This document shows positions 13,569-21,489 of a stretch of DNA of 21,489 bases, piece by piece. The first letter of the stretch is position 1. Every line of letters begins with the position of its first letter. The notes under the pieces are model-generated. The model saw only the letters and a list, made by a program, of their open reading frames with translations, made no database searches and was not told where the DNA came from. This DNA comes from DAIRET01 sp036795455 (GTDB lineage Bacteria > Bacteroidota > Ignavibacteria > Ignavibacteriales > Ignavibacteriaceae): the NCBI GenBank assembly GCA_036795455.1, contig DAIRET010000029.1:1-21489 (forward strand), in the 5' to 3' direction. A program made the translations under genes and the position numbers.

Positions 13569-16500
13569 CTATTTAATTATCATCATCTTTTTTGTATCAA
13601 TAAAACTGCCCGCACGTAGCTGATAAAAATAAACACCCGAAGCAAGGGGTTTGCTGCTGCGTACCATATCGAATGTTATGCTATAATTACCAGCTATTTG
13701 CCATTCATTGATCAATGTTACAATTTCGTTCCCAAGAATATCAAATACTTTTATTGTAATATATCCATCACCAGGAATCTGGTAATTAATAATTGTACTC
13801 GGATTAAAAGGATTCGGATAATTTTGGAATAACCGGTATGAATCCGGAGTAAAACTATTTATTGATTCTTTTACAGATGAAATAAATATAGTCGGGTCGG
13901 GGATTCCATCCTCATTCACATCAGGAAGAATGGATGCAAGCAGAATCAGACTATCTGGTCCGCTGTCTCCGTTTATATTCGGGTTATCGGGCGCAGAGTC
14001 GCCTGCTCCCCAATTAAAACCGCCTGCTATTAATGCTACGAACTTTAATTCAACTCCGGGAAGTATTAAACCTGCCCCTAAACCGTAAATATCATTCCAT
14101 GCTACTGCTAATTCAGCCCCTCTTGAGTTATTTCCACGCCGTGCATTTACAAAACTTGAGATGTTCTCACTCGAATTTCCACTAACCTTAAAAATCGAAG
14201 GTTGTTCCAAATTGTAAACTGCTGAAAAGTAATCAATCCCATCTTCCTGTTTGAATCTGAAATTTTTCGCATAATCTCCATTATATCCCTGGTTTGAATT
14301 GAAGTTTGTAACTCCACCATCAATTCCTGCATCAATATAAAACATCATTGTATTGTAAGTATCATTAATAATATAATCTATACCGAAATAGAGAGAATCC
14401 GCATCCCATGTAGAAAAAATTGCAAGTAGTTCATTATTAAGAGAATCAAGCGGCACCCCGAGAGAATCTCTTGGACGCCAATAACTATCGGTATCAGAAT
14501 CTGCAATAACAAGCCAATCTTCTAACCAATCACCTTGACCGACATTAATATTTCCATCAATCAACGGTTTGCCATAAGTTGCGATTAATGTATCTGTTAT
14601 CTCCTGAACTCTGAGTATGTATGAAGTCGAATCAAAAGCGCCTTTGTAGTCGGTTACTTTCAAAACAATTAAAAATATTCCTGTATCTCCAAGCGATGGT
14701 GTACCTGTAATCAATCCGGAAAGTGCCTCAACATTCAACCAGTTGGGAGCGGAAGAAAAAAAGAAATTTAATGAATCATTATCCGGGTCTTCTGCAACCG
14801 CCTGGAACTCATAACGTTTAGTTGCTTTAATTGTTGTATCCCCTATACTATTAATGACAGGAGGAAGATTTTTAACAACTGCAACGCTGAATGTATCTTT
14901 ATCCGAAAGATTAGAATTATTCATGATTGTAATGATTACATTAGAAATACCGGTATCCCCAATTGCGGGTGTTCCGAATAATTTTCCTTCATTAGAATAA
15001 TTCATCCATGATGGATTCCCTGATAATGAAAGTTGAAGAGTTTGTGTTCCAGCGTTAGAAATACTAAGATTGCATTCAAAGTAGGAATTTGTATAAGCGG
15101 TTTGATCCGGTACTTTTTGAATCACCGGCGGAAACGAAACCGATTGCGTGGTATCGGGGACATAAACCGCATAACCCCGCGGCGGCGCCCATAATTCTAC
15201 TCTGCCGTCAGCTGCAGCAGTTTTATCAATGGCTTTTCCAGTATAATCTCTAAAAACCTGGTTGGGATGATTTGAACTTACCCATACGCCGAGCCAGTCG
15301 GTAGGATGATCATTCATCACAAGGAATACTTCCGGTTTTCCGTTCCCACCGTTTCTACGGGCGACGTAAATATCGCGTGATTGTTCATCCTGACTACCAT
15401 TGCCCCCAACATACCATGGATTAAGTCCGTTTCTTTTAGTTGTTGAACCCCAAATAAAATTTTGCCTAATCCAGATTAAAGTATCGATTTTACCACTGAA
15501 TCCATAGTCGAAATAATCTTTATAGAAAACCGTCGGTCTTCCTTCAGAAAACATTATATATGAATAAGCAAGGTCTTTATTGCTAATTACCGGGTCATGT
15601 CCCGTATCGATAGAATCGTCCCAACCAATTCTATCGAAATCATGGTTCTCCACAAAAGTAGCAACATCAAGCCCTGATATTCCGGCATTCAATAATCCTG
15701 CATTATCAAGATTATTCATATCATAACTGCCGGAGGTGTTATTACACAAAAATTTCAATTCATATCTTAACGGGAAATCAAACATCGAAACAGAAGCACC
15801 GTGAATATTCTTTGCGATATTCAACCAGTTACCTATTTCCGATATACTTCCCCACAATTCTGCAACAGCATACCCGTTGTTATTTGAATTGTTCAACCAG
15901 TAAGCCATAAAAGCAGGGTCAACTGATTTGACTGCATCTAATCTAAACCCATCAAATCCAAGCACATTTCTCAAGTAAGAACCCCACTGTACAAGACTAT
16001 CTTTTATACTTTGTTTATTATGATCTAACCATTCGCCAAATCTGAATATCGGGTCTGTTTGAACAAAAAGAGGGTCAACCCAGCAATTATCGGAATTAGG
16101 ATAAAAAGAGGAGGCGTTTTTCTGAAATCTTCCGGAACCATTCGGATAATTAAAAACCAGGTATGCCGAATCCGGAACAATCGGGTAACCATTATGAATC
16201 GGGATACACTCGTAAGCCTCGGCAACTTCTCCCCCCATCATATGACGAAGTACAGCATCAGCAAAAACTTCCATCCCAACATTATGAAATGAATTGATTG
16301 CATTTGTCAATTCATTCTTACTTCCGAATCTCGTTTCTCTACTTCCTTTTTGATTAAACTCACCAAAATCGTAATGGTCATACGGATCATATCCCATTGA
16401 AAATCCGCCGCCAGCACCTTTTGAAGGAGAAGGAAACCAGATAGCACTGAATCCTGCCGAAGCTAATCTTGCAGCGACTTTAGATAATGAATCATACCAA

Positions 16501-16643
16501 ATTCCTCCGGGAGGAGAATTCCAGTAGAATCCCTGCATGAATACATCTGATTTGGGTGAGAACTTCAGTGCTTCATTATTCTGCTGCGAGAAAATACTCG
16601 AAGCAATAGTAAAGACGAAAAGAGTTAAAAACAAATTCTTCAT
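13569..16643 (-). CDS. secreted multidomain GH13 alpha-amylase with Ig-like domains and T9SS sorting domain
   Basis: A 1024-residue exported glycoside hydrolase. After a signal peptide (1-20, ending IFSQ) a GH13 alpha-amylase domain (about 33-497) has region II GFDGFRLDAVKSV with nucleophile D236, region III AVAELWG with acid/base E262, and region IV FVENHD with D335. Region I reads DAVLRH (129-134), with Arg where Asn is usual. Two putative Ig-like (He_PIG) domains follow at about 503-590 and 593-681, each with PxWMNYSN.GxLFGTP or PNWLNVEA.SGLITGTP. A beta-rich module (about 686-935) resembles the substrate-binding C-terminal modules of glucodextranase or DOMON type. The T9SS domain (about 943-1024) starts QNYPNPFNPSTIINY and ends KKMMIIK. 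It would degrade starch or related alpha-glucans outside the cell. It lies 22 nt after the alpha/beta hydrolase gene. Confidence 0.92.
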   Translation of the reverse strand: MKNLFLTLFVFTIASSIFSQQNNEALKFSPKSDVFMQGFYWNSPPGGIWYDSLSKVAARLASAGFSAIWFPSPSKGAGGGFSMGYDPYDHYDFGEFNQKGSRETRFGSKNELTNAINSFHNVGMEVFADAVLRHMMGGEVAEAYECIPIHNGYPIVPDSAYLVFNYPNGSGRFQKNASSFYPNSDNCWVDPLFVQTDPIFRFGEWLDHNKQSIKDSLVQWGSYLRNVLGFDGFRLDAVKSVDPAFMAYWLNNSNNNGYAVAELWGSISEIGNWLNIAKNIHGASVSMFDFPLRYELKFLCNNTSGSYDMNNLDNAGLLNAGISGLDVATFVENHDFDRIGWDDSIDTGHDPVISNKDLAYSYIMFSEGRPTVFYKDYFDYGFSGKIDTLIWIRQNFIWGSTTKRNGLNPWYVGGNGSQDEQSRDIYVARRNGGNGKPEVFLVMNDHPTDWLGVWVSSNHPNQVFRDYTGKAIDKTAAADGRVELWAPPRGYAVYVPDTTQSVSFPPVIQKVPDQTAYTNSYFECNLSISNAGTQTLQLSLSGNPSWMNYSNEGKLFGTPAIGDTGISNVIITIMNNSNLSDKDTFSVAVVKNLPPVINSIGDTTIKATKRYEFQAVAEDPDNDSLNFFFSSAPNWLNVEALSGLITGTPSLGDTGIFLIVLKVTDYKGAFDSTSYILRVQEITDTLIATYGKPLIDGNINVGQGDWLEDWLVIADSDTDSYWRPRDSLGVPLDSLNNELLAIFSTWDADSLYFGIDYIINDTYNTMMFYIDAGIDGGVTNFNSNQGYNGDYAKNFRFKQEDGIDYFSAVYNLEQPSIFKVSGNSSENISSFVNARRGNNSRGAELAVAWNDIYGLGAGLILPGVELKFVALIAGGFNWGAGDSAPDNPNINGDSGPDSLILLASILPDVNEDGIPDPTIFISSVKESINSFTPDSYRLFQNYPNPFNPSTIINYQIPGDGYITIKVFDILGNEIVTLINEWQIAGNYSITFDMVRSSKPLASGVYFYQLRAGSFIDTKKMMIIK

Positions 16644-16665
16644 AATGTTTCTTATTTATTATCTA

Positions 16666-17451
16666 TTAGAGCAATTCTAAGAACGACAACAATTGATTAT
16701 TAACAAATTCAGGTTTTTCTACCGGGGACATATGTCCTGCTCCGGGTACCACAACAAATTTTGATGCGGGAATTTTTTCTGCCATTGCTTTCATTTCATC
16801 CACCGGGCTTAGTACATCTTTTTCTCCGCAAAGCACAAGCGTAGGAATTTTTATGTTTTTAAGATAAGGAGTAGTATCAGTTCGTCCCTGCATTGCGAGA
16901 ATACACCCTTTAACTCCTAATGGATTACACATTAACGCCTGGTTGAAAATTGATTCGTACTCGGAAGAGAAATTTGTTTTAAATTCATCCGAAAAACAAT
17001 TAGGTAAAAAGCCTTCAATAAATTTGTCCAAACCCTGAGTGTTGATTTGTTTTACACCGGAGGCTCTTCTTAATTTTGCATCGTTAGTATCGGCATCTGC
17101 TCTTGTATCAAAAAGAATAAGGGCAGAAAACTTCGATTCCTCTCTTTCGATAGTTCTACATGAAATATAGCCCCCCATTGACAAACCGCATAAAACCGGT
17201 TTATCAAGCGATAATTCGTCAACAATAGAAAGTAAATCCTCCGAGAATGATTCCATAGTATATTGACCGTCATCTATCCGGGACAATCCCAAACCCCTAA
17301 TATCGTAGGCAATACAATAATACTTTTCTTTAAGCTGTTCAATTTGTTTGTCCCACATTGAAGAATCGAAAGTAAATCCGTGTACAAAAAGAATAGATTT
17401 ATTATTTTTGTTACCGTATTCGTAAACGGGTAGACCGTTAATCTTTTTCAT
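16666..17451 (-). CDS. alpha/beta-fold hydrolase
   Basis: A 261-residue soluble alpha/beta hydrolase. The oxyanion motif SILFVHGFTFDSSMW is at about 19-33, the nucleophile elbow GLSMGG gives S91, and the triad is completed by D212 (CGEKDVLSP) and H240 (GAGHMSPVEKP). There is no signal peptide. It is of the 3-oxoadipate enol-lactonase/general esterase type, and its small-molecule substrate is unknown. It precedes the amylase by 22 nt and is likely co-transcribed with it, although one enzyme is cytoplasmic and the other secreted. It diverges from the DUF3078 gene with only 41 nt between the starts. Confidence 0.9.
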   Translation of the reverse strand: MKKINGLPVYEYGNKNNKSILFVHGFTFDSSMWDKQIEQLKEKYYCIAYDIRGLGLSRIDDGQYTMESFSEDLLSIVDELSLDKPVLCGLSMGGYISCRTIEREESKFSALILFDTRADADTNDAKLRRASGVKQINTQGLDKFIEGFLPNCFSDEFKTNFSSEYESIFNQALMCNPLGVKGCILAMQGRTDTTPYLKNIKIPTLVLCGEKDVLSPVDEMKAMAEKIPASKFVVVPGAGHMSPVEKPEFVNNQLLSFLELL

Positions 17452-17492
17452 ATTAATCTCATTTTTTCACTTGAAAATATAAGGATAAACCA

Positions 17493-18350
17493 ATGCAATA
17501 TAAAACTGTGGTTGTGATCTTTTTAATATTAGTACTATCAATTGAAATAAATGCTACGGAAAATAAAGATTCAACAAAAGTATTCGGCTGGTTCCCTTCG
17601 GCAAAAAGCGCACTTAATATAAGCCAGATTTCATTAAAGGATTGGTCACAGGGTGGTTCTAATTCGCTAACATGGGTATTCACACTATTCTCCGGGTTAG
17701 ATTACAAAGGAGAAACATGGCACTTCAGAAACAATCTTAAACTTGCATACGGCAGAACAAAGCTGGGAGAAGAAGATTTTAAGACGAATGATAACGAGCT
17801 ATATCTGGAAAGTATAGTTTCAAGAAAAATCGGCTGGGCAATCGACCCGTTTTTCAGTAACACGGTTAGAACTGCCATTTCTGAAGGATACTCGTATAAA
17901 AAACTTCCTCCTACAAAAATCGCTAATTTCTTCGACCCGGGCTACCTTACTCAAAGTCTTGGATTCACATACGACGGGAAAAAAGTATTTAAAACAAGGC
18001 TCGGGATTGCAGTTCAAGAAGTATTTACAAATGAATACCGTCAATACTCGGATGACAAATCAACTAAAGATAAAGTTGAAGCATTCAAACTGGAAACAGG
18101 ATTTGAATCGGTAACAGACACTGAAATTAAAGTAGATAAAAACCTTAGTTACAAAGCAGGGCTTCGCCTGTTCAGCCGATTTGAAAGTCTTGATGTATGG
18201 GACATTAGATGGGACAATCTTGTAACTGCCAAGGTAAATAGTTATGTAAACGTAAGCCTGAATTTTTTAATAGTATATGAAAAAGCACAATCCTATAAAA
18301 CTCAAATGAAGCAGACATTACTGCTTGGCTTAAGTTATACTATCATTTAA
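17493..18350 (+). CDS. DUF3078 outer-membrane beta-barrel protein
   Basis: A 285-residue exported protein, the only gene on the plus strand. A signal peptide (1-21, cleavage near INA) is followed by the DUF3078 hallmark: ALNISQISLKDWSQGGSNSL at about 39-58, then alternating amphipathic strands. It ends with an aromatic-rich LLLGLSYTII, a typical last barrel strand. DUF3078 proteins are predicted outer-membrane barrels of Bacteroidota with no known function. AAGGA is 7 nt before the ATG. It converges with the phosphate transporter gene (39-nt gap), and I see no strong terminator there, only an AAAAATTTTT palindrome. Confidence 0.85.
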   Translation: MQYKTVVVIFLILVLSIEINATENKDSTKVFGWFPSAKSALNISQISLKDWSQGGSNSLTWVFTLFSGLDYKGETWHFRNNLKLAYGRTKLGEEDFKTNDNELYLESIVSRKIGWAIDPFFSNTVRTAISEGYSYKKLPPTKIANFFDPGYLTQSLGFTYDGKKVFKTRLGIAVQEVFTNEYRQYSDDKSTKDKVEAFKLETGFESVTDTEIKVDKNLSYKAGLRLFSRFESLDVWDIRWDNLVTAKVNSYVNVSLNFLIVYEKAQSYKTQMKQTLLLGLSYTII

Positions 18351-18389
18351 TTATCGGTCTAAAAATTTTTATCGAGGGAAAGCCGGAAC

Positions 18390-20666
18390 TTATTCACTCG
18401 ATTTGTTTTGGATTTTCTTCTCCTTTGGAGCAACAGCTTCAAGATTCGTCTTTAGTGACGTTGTCAAAGTAAATATCTGGTTTGAAATGTTTTCAGTATC
18501 GGATACAACTTCCATAAACAACAAACTGTTTTTCACGCTTGAAGTATTCTTCTTTATACGCTGTACCTGGTTCTTATCAAGTTTTACCGAAGACTTTTTA
18601 ATCTCGGACATTATATCTTCAACTTTTTTGAATCCATCACTTTTTGCAGAAGAAAGATAAGTAATCGATTCTTTTATCTGGCTGCTAATTAGCTTATTAA
18701 AGAATTTTAAGTCTTCAATCTGTTCTTTATTCGGTTTGCTGTGATTATTTTCAATATGGTCGTGGCATCTTTGGTTAAGATTTTTCAGGTTCGTAGCCAC
18801 TTCTCTTAATGATGCAACGATTTTTCCGTACTTCCGTTCTTCTTTAATTTCATCGTCTTTTAACATTTTAACTTCTTTAAATATGTTTGAAACGATCATG
18901 TTGGAGTGCTTTGTAATTTTTTTCCCTTCTTTAATACACCGTTTAAGTATTTTACGGTCTTCTTCATAAAGTCCCTCTAAACTGCAAGCAATATTTTGAG
19001 AAACAGAATCAAGATACTGGGTTATAAAATCAACGTTTGTTTTAACGACTTCCGAAGAAACCATTTTATCATCAATGTTAACTTTTTCGAGTTCTTCAGA
19101 TTCTTTTTCACGTGCTTTATGAAAAAAATGAGTCTTAAACACAATAAAGATTGCAAGGATTACGAGCAGAATAATTGCAGTCAAATGCCCGAAGTAAATT
19201 ATCGTAGCAAAAGTTGCAGCAATTGTAAATGCCATGAAAGCAGTAAAAAACCATCCGCCTATTACAGTAAGAACACCATTCACCCTGTATACTGCGCTTT
19301 CACGTCCCCACGACCTATCAGCAAGCGAAGTTCCCATTGCTACCATGAAAGTTACATATGTAGTGGATAAAGGAAGTTTCAACGAAGTAGCAAATGAAAT
19401 CAAAACGCTTGCCACCATAAGGTTCACAGTTGCGCGTAATAAATCAAATGCCGGCAAATTATTGTCTTTATCTTTCTCTGGTTGAAATGCAGTTTTGTCA
19501 AGTCTTCTTTGAATTATTTTTTGAATAGGTGCCGGGGTAAAACTTTTTATAAATTCGAAAATCGAAATCACCATTCTTACAATACTTCTTGAAAGTACAG
19601 AAGATTCGAAACGCTCAAAACCATCAAATTGCCTACCGAGATTCACTTCGGTTTTTGTAACTGTTCTGGCTTTCTTTGAAAACCACAAAGTAAGCATCAT
19701 AATTAAACCGGCAATTATCAGAAATAGGGAATTTGTATGTACCGGCTCTTTCAATGCTCCCATTGATAGACTGAAAGGTTCGTTACTTACAGAGGCAATT
19801 ATGTAAGAACTAAATCCGGCAAGCGGTACCCCGATAAAATTAACGAGGTCGTTGGCTGCAAATGCAAGTGCAAGAGCAAATGTTCCAGCAAGCACGATAG
19901 GTTTTAACACATTCACTTTTGTAAACATCACAAAAAACTGGATGATTACTCCCCAAATAATGAAACTGTAAAGCAGTATTTTATCCGTATTATTAAGTAT
20001 CCATTCGATGTTTTCTGCAGAAAGGAATATAGCTCCCTTTGCTCCTTTAACAAGTATAAAATAAGTAATGAATGTTAATACAAATCCGCCCCACAATCCG
20101 CCGTACCTTCTAATTTTTCTTTGGAAGTCGAAAGTAAATATCAATCTTGTGAAGAATTGTACAATTGCCCCCGAAGTAAAAGCAACAACAACGGAAATTA
20201 AAATACCCGAAATAATTGCAAGTGCTTTGGCGGTGTTAATGTATTCAAATAAAACCGAGAGAGGCTCTCCCTGCGAGCTGATTTTTATAATTGAAACCGC
20301 TACTGCCGCACCGATTAATTCAAAAATTAGCGATACTGTAGTTGAAGTCGGTAACCCGAAAGTATTGAAAAGATCAAGTAATAAAACATCTGTAAGCATT
20401 ACAGCAAGAAAAATCACCATCACTTCAGTAAACAGGAACATCTCCGGGTTGAAAATACCTTTTCTTGCAATTTCCATCAGTCCGCTTGAGAATGTAACAC
20501 CGATAATGATACCGAGACTCGCAACTGTCATAATTACTTTAAATGGTGCTGCTTTAGAGCCTACAGCACTATTTAAAAAATTTACTGCATCATTTGCAAC
20601 ACCTACCATTAAATCTGATATTGCGAGGAAGAAAAGAACAATTACAATTACAAGATATAACTCCAT
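18390..20666 (-). CDS. PiT-family inorganic phosphate transporter with PhoU-like C-terminal domain
   Basis: A 758-residue inner-membrane carrier for phosphate coupled to a cation. The two PiT signatures are present as an inverted duplication: GVANDAVNF (22-30) with LPTSTT (105-110), and FAANDLVNF (269-277) with LPLSTT (431-436). Ten or more hydrophobic segments reach to about residue 512. A cytoplasmic, highly charged helical tail of about 240 residues follows (KESEELEKVNIDDK ... SNMIVSNIFKEVKMLKDDE), rich in coiled helices in the manner of PhoU. PiT carriers are usually 400-550 residues, so this is a long variant. A TTG directly before the ATG would add one Met; AAAGG lies upstream of ATG 20666. 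It follows lptB by 146 nt. Confidence 0.9.
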   Translation of the reverse strand: MELYLVIVIVLFFLAISDLMVGVANDAVNFLNSAVGSKAAPFKVIMTVASLGIIIGVTFSSGLMEIARKGIFNPEMFLFTEVMVIFLAVMLTDVLLLDLFNTFGLPTSTTVSLIFELIGAAVAVSIIKISSQGEPLSVLFEYINTAKALAIISGILISVVVAFTSGAIVQFFTRLIFTFDFQRKIRRYGGLWGGFVLTFITYFILVKGAKGAIFLSAENIEWILNNTDKILLYSFIIWGVIIQFFVMFTKVNVLKPIVLAGTFALALAFAANDLVNFIGVPLAGFSSYIIASVSNEPFSLSMGALKEPVHTNSLFLIIAGLIMMLTLWFSKKARTVTKTEVNLGRQFDGFERFESSVLSRSIVRMVISIFEFIKSFTPAPIQKIIQRRLDKTAFQPEKDKDNNLPAFDLLRATVNLMVASVLISFATSLKLPLSTTYVTFMVAMGTSLADRSWGRESAVYRVNGVLTVIGGWFFTAFMAFTIAATFATIIYFGHLTAIILLVILAIFIVFKTHFFHKAREKESEELEKVNIDDKMVSSEVVKTNVDFITQYLDSVSQNIACSLEGLYEEDRKILKRCIKEGKKITKHSNMIVSNIFKEVKMLKDDEIKEERKYGKIVASLREVATNLKNLNQRCHDHIENNHSKPNKEQIEDLKFFNKLISSQIKESITYLSSAKSDGFKKVEDIMSEIKKSSVKLDKNQVQRIKKNTSSVKNSLLFMEVVSDTENISNQIFTLTTSLKTNLEAVAPKEKKIQNKSSE

Positions 20667-20812
20667 CAAAAACCTTTTTCAATAACTCAAATAATTCAAA
20701 ATTTATTCAGTAAAGTTAGAAAATTGATTTGATAGATAGGATTAAATAATTGTTAAGAAATTATTACCTTCGTAAGTGTATGAAAATTAAGCAATTGGAG
20801 AGTGTGCTGGTC

Positions 20813-21489
20813 TCAGTATCTATCTAATTTAAATTTTTCACCGAGGTATAGTTTTCTTACTTCTTCGTCTTCTGCAAGGAAATCCGCACTGCCGCTTCGG
20901 AAAATAACACCGTTTATAAGTATATAAGCATTATCTACAATGCTAAGAGTTTCATGAACATTATGGTCTGTAATCAATACACCGATACCGCGGTTTTTTA
21001 GGTTGGCAACTATATTCATTATATCTTCAACTGCAATCGGGTCAACACCGGCAAACGGTTCATCTAACAAAATGAAACTTGGGTCTGTTGCCAAAGCGCG
21101 TGCTATTTCTGTTCTTCTTCTTTCACCACCGCTAAGCTGAAAACCGGAACTTTTCCGAATATGCGTAATGCTAAGGTCTTCAAGCAGCATTTCTAATTTT
21201 TCTTTTCTTTGTTTGGCTGTTAAGTCAATCATCTGTAAAACAGCTGTAATATTATCTTCAACCGATAGTTTCCTGAATATTGAAGCTTCTTGCGGCAAGT
21301 AACCTACTCCCATTCTTGCACGTTTGTACATCGGTATTTTTGTAATCTCAAGTTCATCAAGAAAAACTTTGCCGCTGTTCGGGCGGATCATCCCAACCAT
21401 CATATAGAATGTAGTCGTTTTACCTGCACCATTTGGTCCTAATAACCCGACAATTTCGCCCTGCGATACTTTAACCGATGCTTTATTAA
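20813..21489 (-). CDS. lptB: LPS export ABC transporter ATPase LptB (5' end outside window)
   Basis: The frame is open to the right edge, so the first roughly 15-20 codons are missing; 225 codons are visible. Reading from the edge it begins NKASVKVSQGEIVGLLGPN with Walker A GPNGAGKT, well upstream of the internal ATG at 21403, which is therefore not the start. The Q-loop (YLPQEASIFRKL), ABC signature QLSGGERRR, Walker B FILLDEPFAGVDP and H-loop ITDHNVHE are all present. This combination (ASIFRKLSVEDNI, FAGVDPIAV) is diagnostic of LptB, the ATPase of the LptB2FG complex that extracts LPS from the inner membrane. It works in one pathway with the LptE-like protein encoded at 8482-9042. Confidence 0.93.
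   Translation of the reverse strand, partial: NKASVKVSQGEIVGLLGPNGAGKTTTFYMMVGMIRPNSGKVFLDELEITKIPMYKRARMGVGYLPQEASIFRKLSVEDNITAVLQMIDLTAKQRKEKLEMLLEDLSITHIRKSSGFQLSGGERRRTEIARALATDPSFILLDEPFAGVDPIAVEDIMNIVANLKNRGIGVLITDHNVHETLSIVDNAYILINGVIFRSGSADFLAEDEEVRKLYLGEKFKLDRY

Noticed and set aside
17459..17683. 74-codon minus-strand frame opposite the start of the DUF3078 gene
   Set aside because: Overlaps the signal peptide and DUF3078 motif of a clear gene, and has no family features.
20068..20685. 205-codon plus-strand frame opposite the phosphate transporter
   Set aside because: Composition is Ile/Thr/Pro-rich as expected from the complement of membrane-protein codons; no domain or signal, and the minus-strand transporter is certain.
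20745..20765. Inverted repeat AATAATT/AATTATT between lptB and the phosphate transporter
   Set aside because: Only A-T pairs in an AT-rich spacer and no T-run on the minus strand; likely chance.
1..21489. Sigma-54 -24/-12 promoters, tRNA genes, CRISPR arrays and mobile elements
   Set aside because: Looked for by eye on both strands in intergenic DNA; no TGGCAC-n5-TTGC match, cloverleaf, repeat-spacer pattern or transposase was found. A computed search could still find weak sites.

Overview
The window looks like chromosomal DNA from an AT-rich member of the Bacteroidota/Chlorobiota group, most likely an Ignavibacteria-type bacterium. Three secreted proteins end in a type IX secretion (T9SS) sorting domain of the 'NYPNPFNP ... 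DxLGRE ... SGxYxYxL ... KMLLxK' kind common in that group. Other signs are a DUF3078 outer-membrane barrel, a miaB / sigma-54 activator / lptE neighbourhood, a long PiT transporter with a cytoplasmic tail, and weak or absent Shine-Dalgarno sites with several TTG starts. This assignment is inferred from gene content, not from a marker-gene tree. No rRNA, tRNA, CRISPR array, insertion sequence or phage gene was seen. All genes but one lie on the minus strand.

Region 1 (1-4165, minus): an export block. A DJ-1/PfpI domain fused to a seven-repeat propeller and a T9SS signal comes first, then a T9SS-targeted Ntn-hydrolase, then a lipoprotein with a Fibrobacter major-paralogue (FISUMP) domain. The N-terminus of a membrane protein follows and runs off the left edge. 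Gaps are 16 to 37 nt, so co-transcription is plausible.

Region 2 (4359-6229, minus): a LytS-type histidine kinase and a LytTR response regulator, overlapping by ATGA and followed by a hairpin terminator.

Region 3 (6323-13501, minus): a long tight run. In transcription order it holds a 51-residue membrane protein, miaB, a TPR/SPOR envelope protein, a metallo-beta-lactamase-fold hydrolase, a sigma-54 activator without a sensor domain, an LptE-like lipoprotein, a processive GT2 glycosyltransferase and a TPR protein. It combines tRNA modification, envelope assembly and a built-in regulator. A Bacteroidota-type promoter candidate lies upstream of the small protein.

Region 4 (13569-17451, minus): an alpha/beta hydrolase followed by a 1024-residue secreted GH13 alpha-amylase with Ig-like domains and a T9SS signal.

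Region 5 (17493-21489): the plus-strand DUF3078 gene, converging on a PiT phosphate transporter with a PhoU-like tail (minus), then the 5'-truncated lptB ATPase gene of LPS export.

The shared theme is the cell envelope: LPS transport (LptB, LptE), surface polysaccharide (GT2), outer-membrane barrel and T9SS cargo. The most unusual items are the exported DJ-1/propeller fusion, the T9SS-routed Ntn-hydrolase, the amylase with an altered region I, and the activator embedded in the envelope operon.
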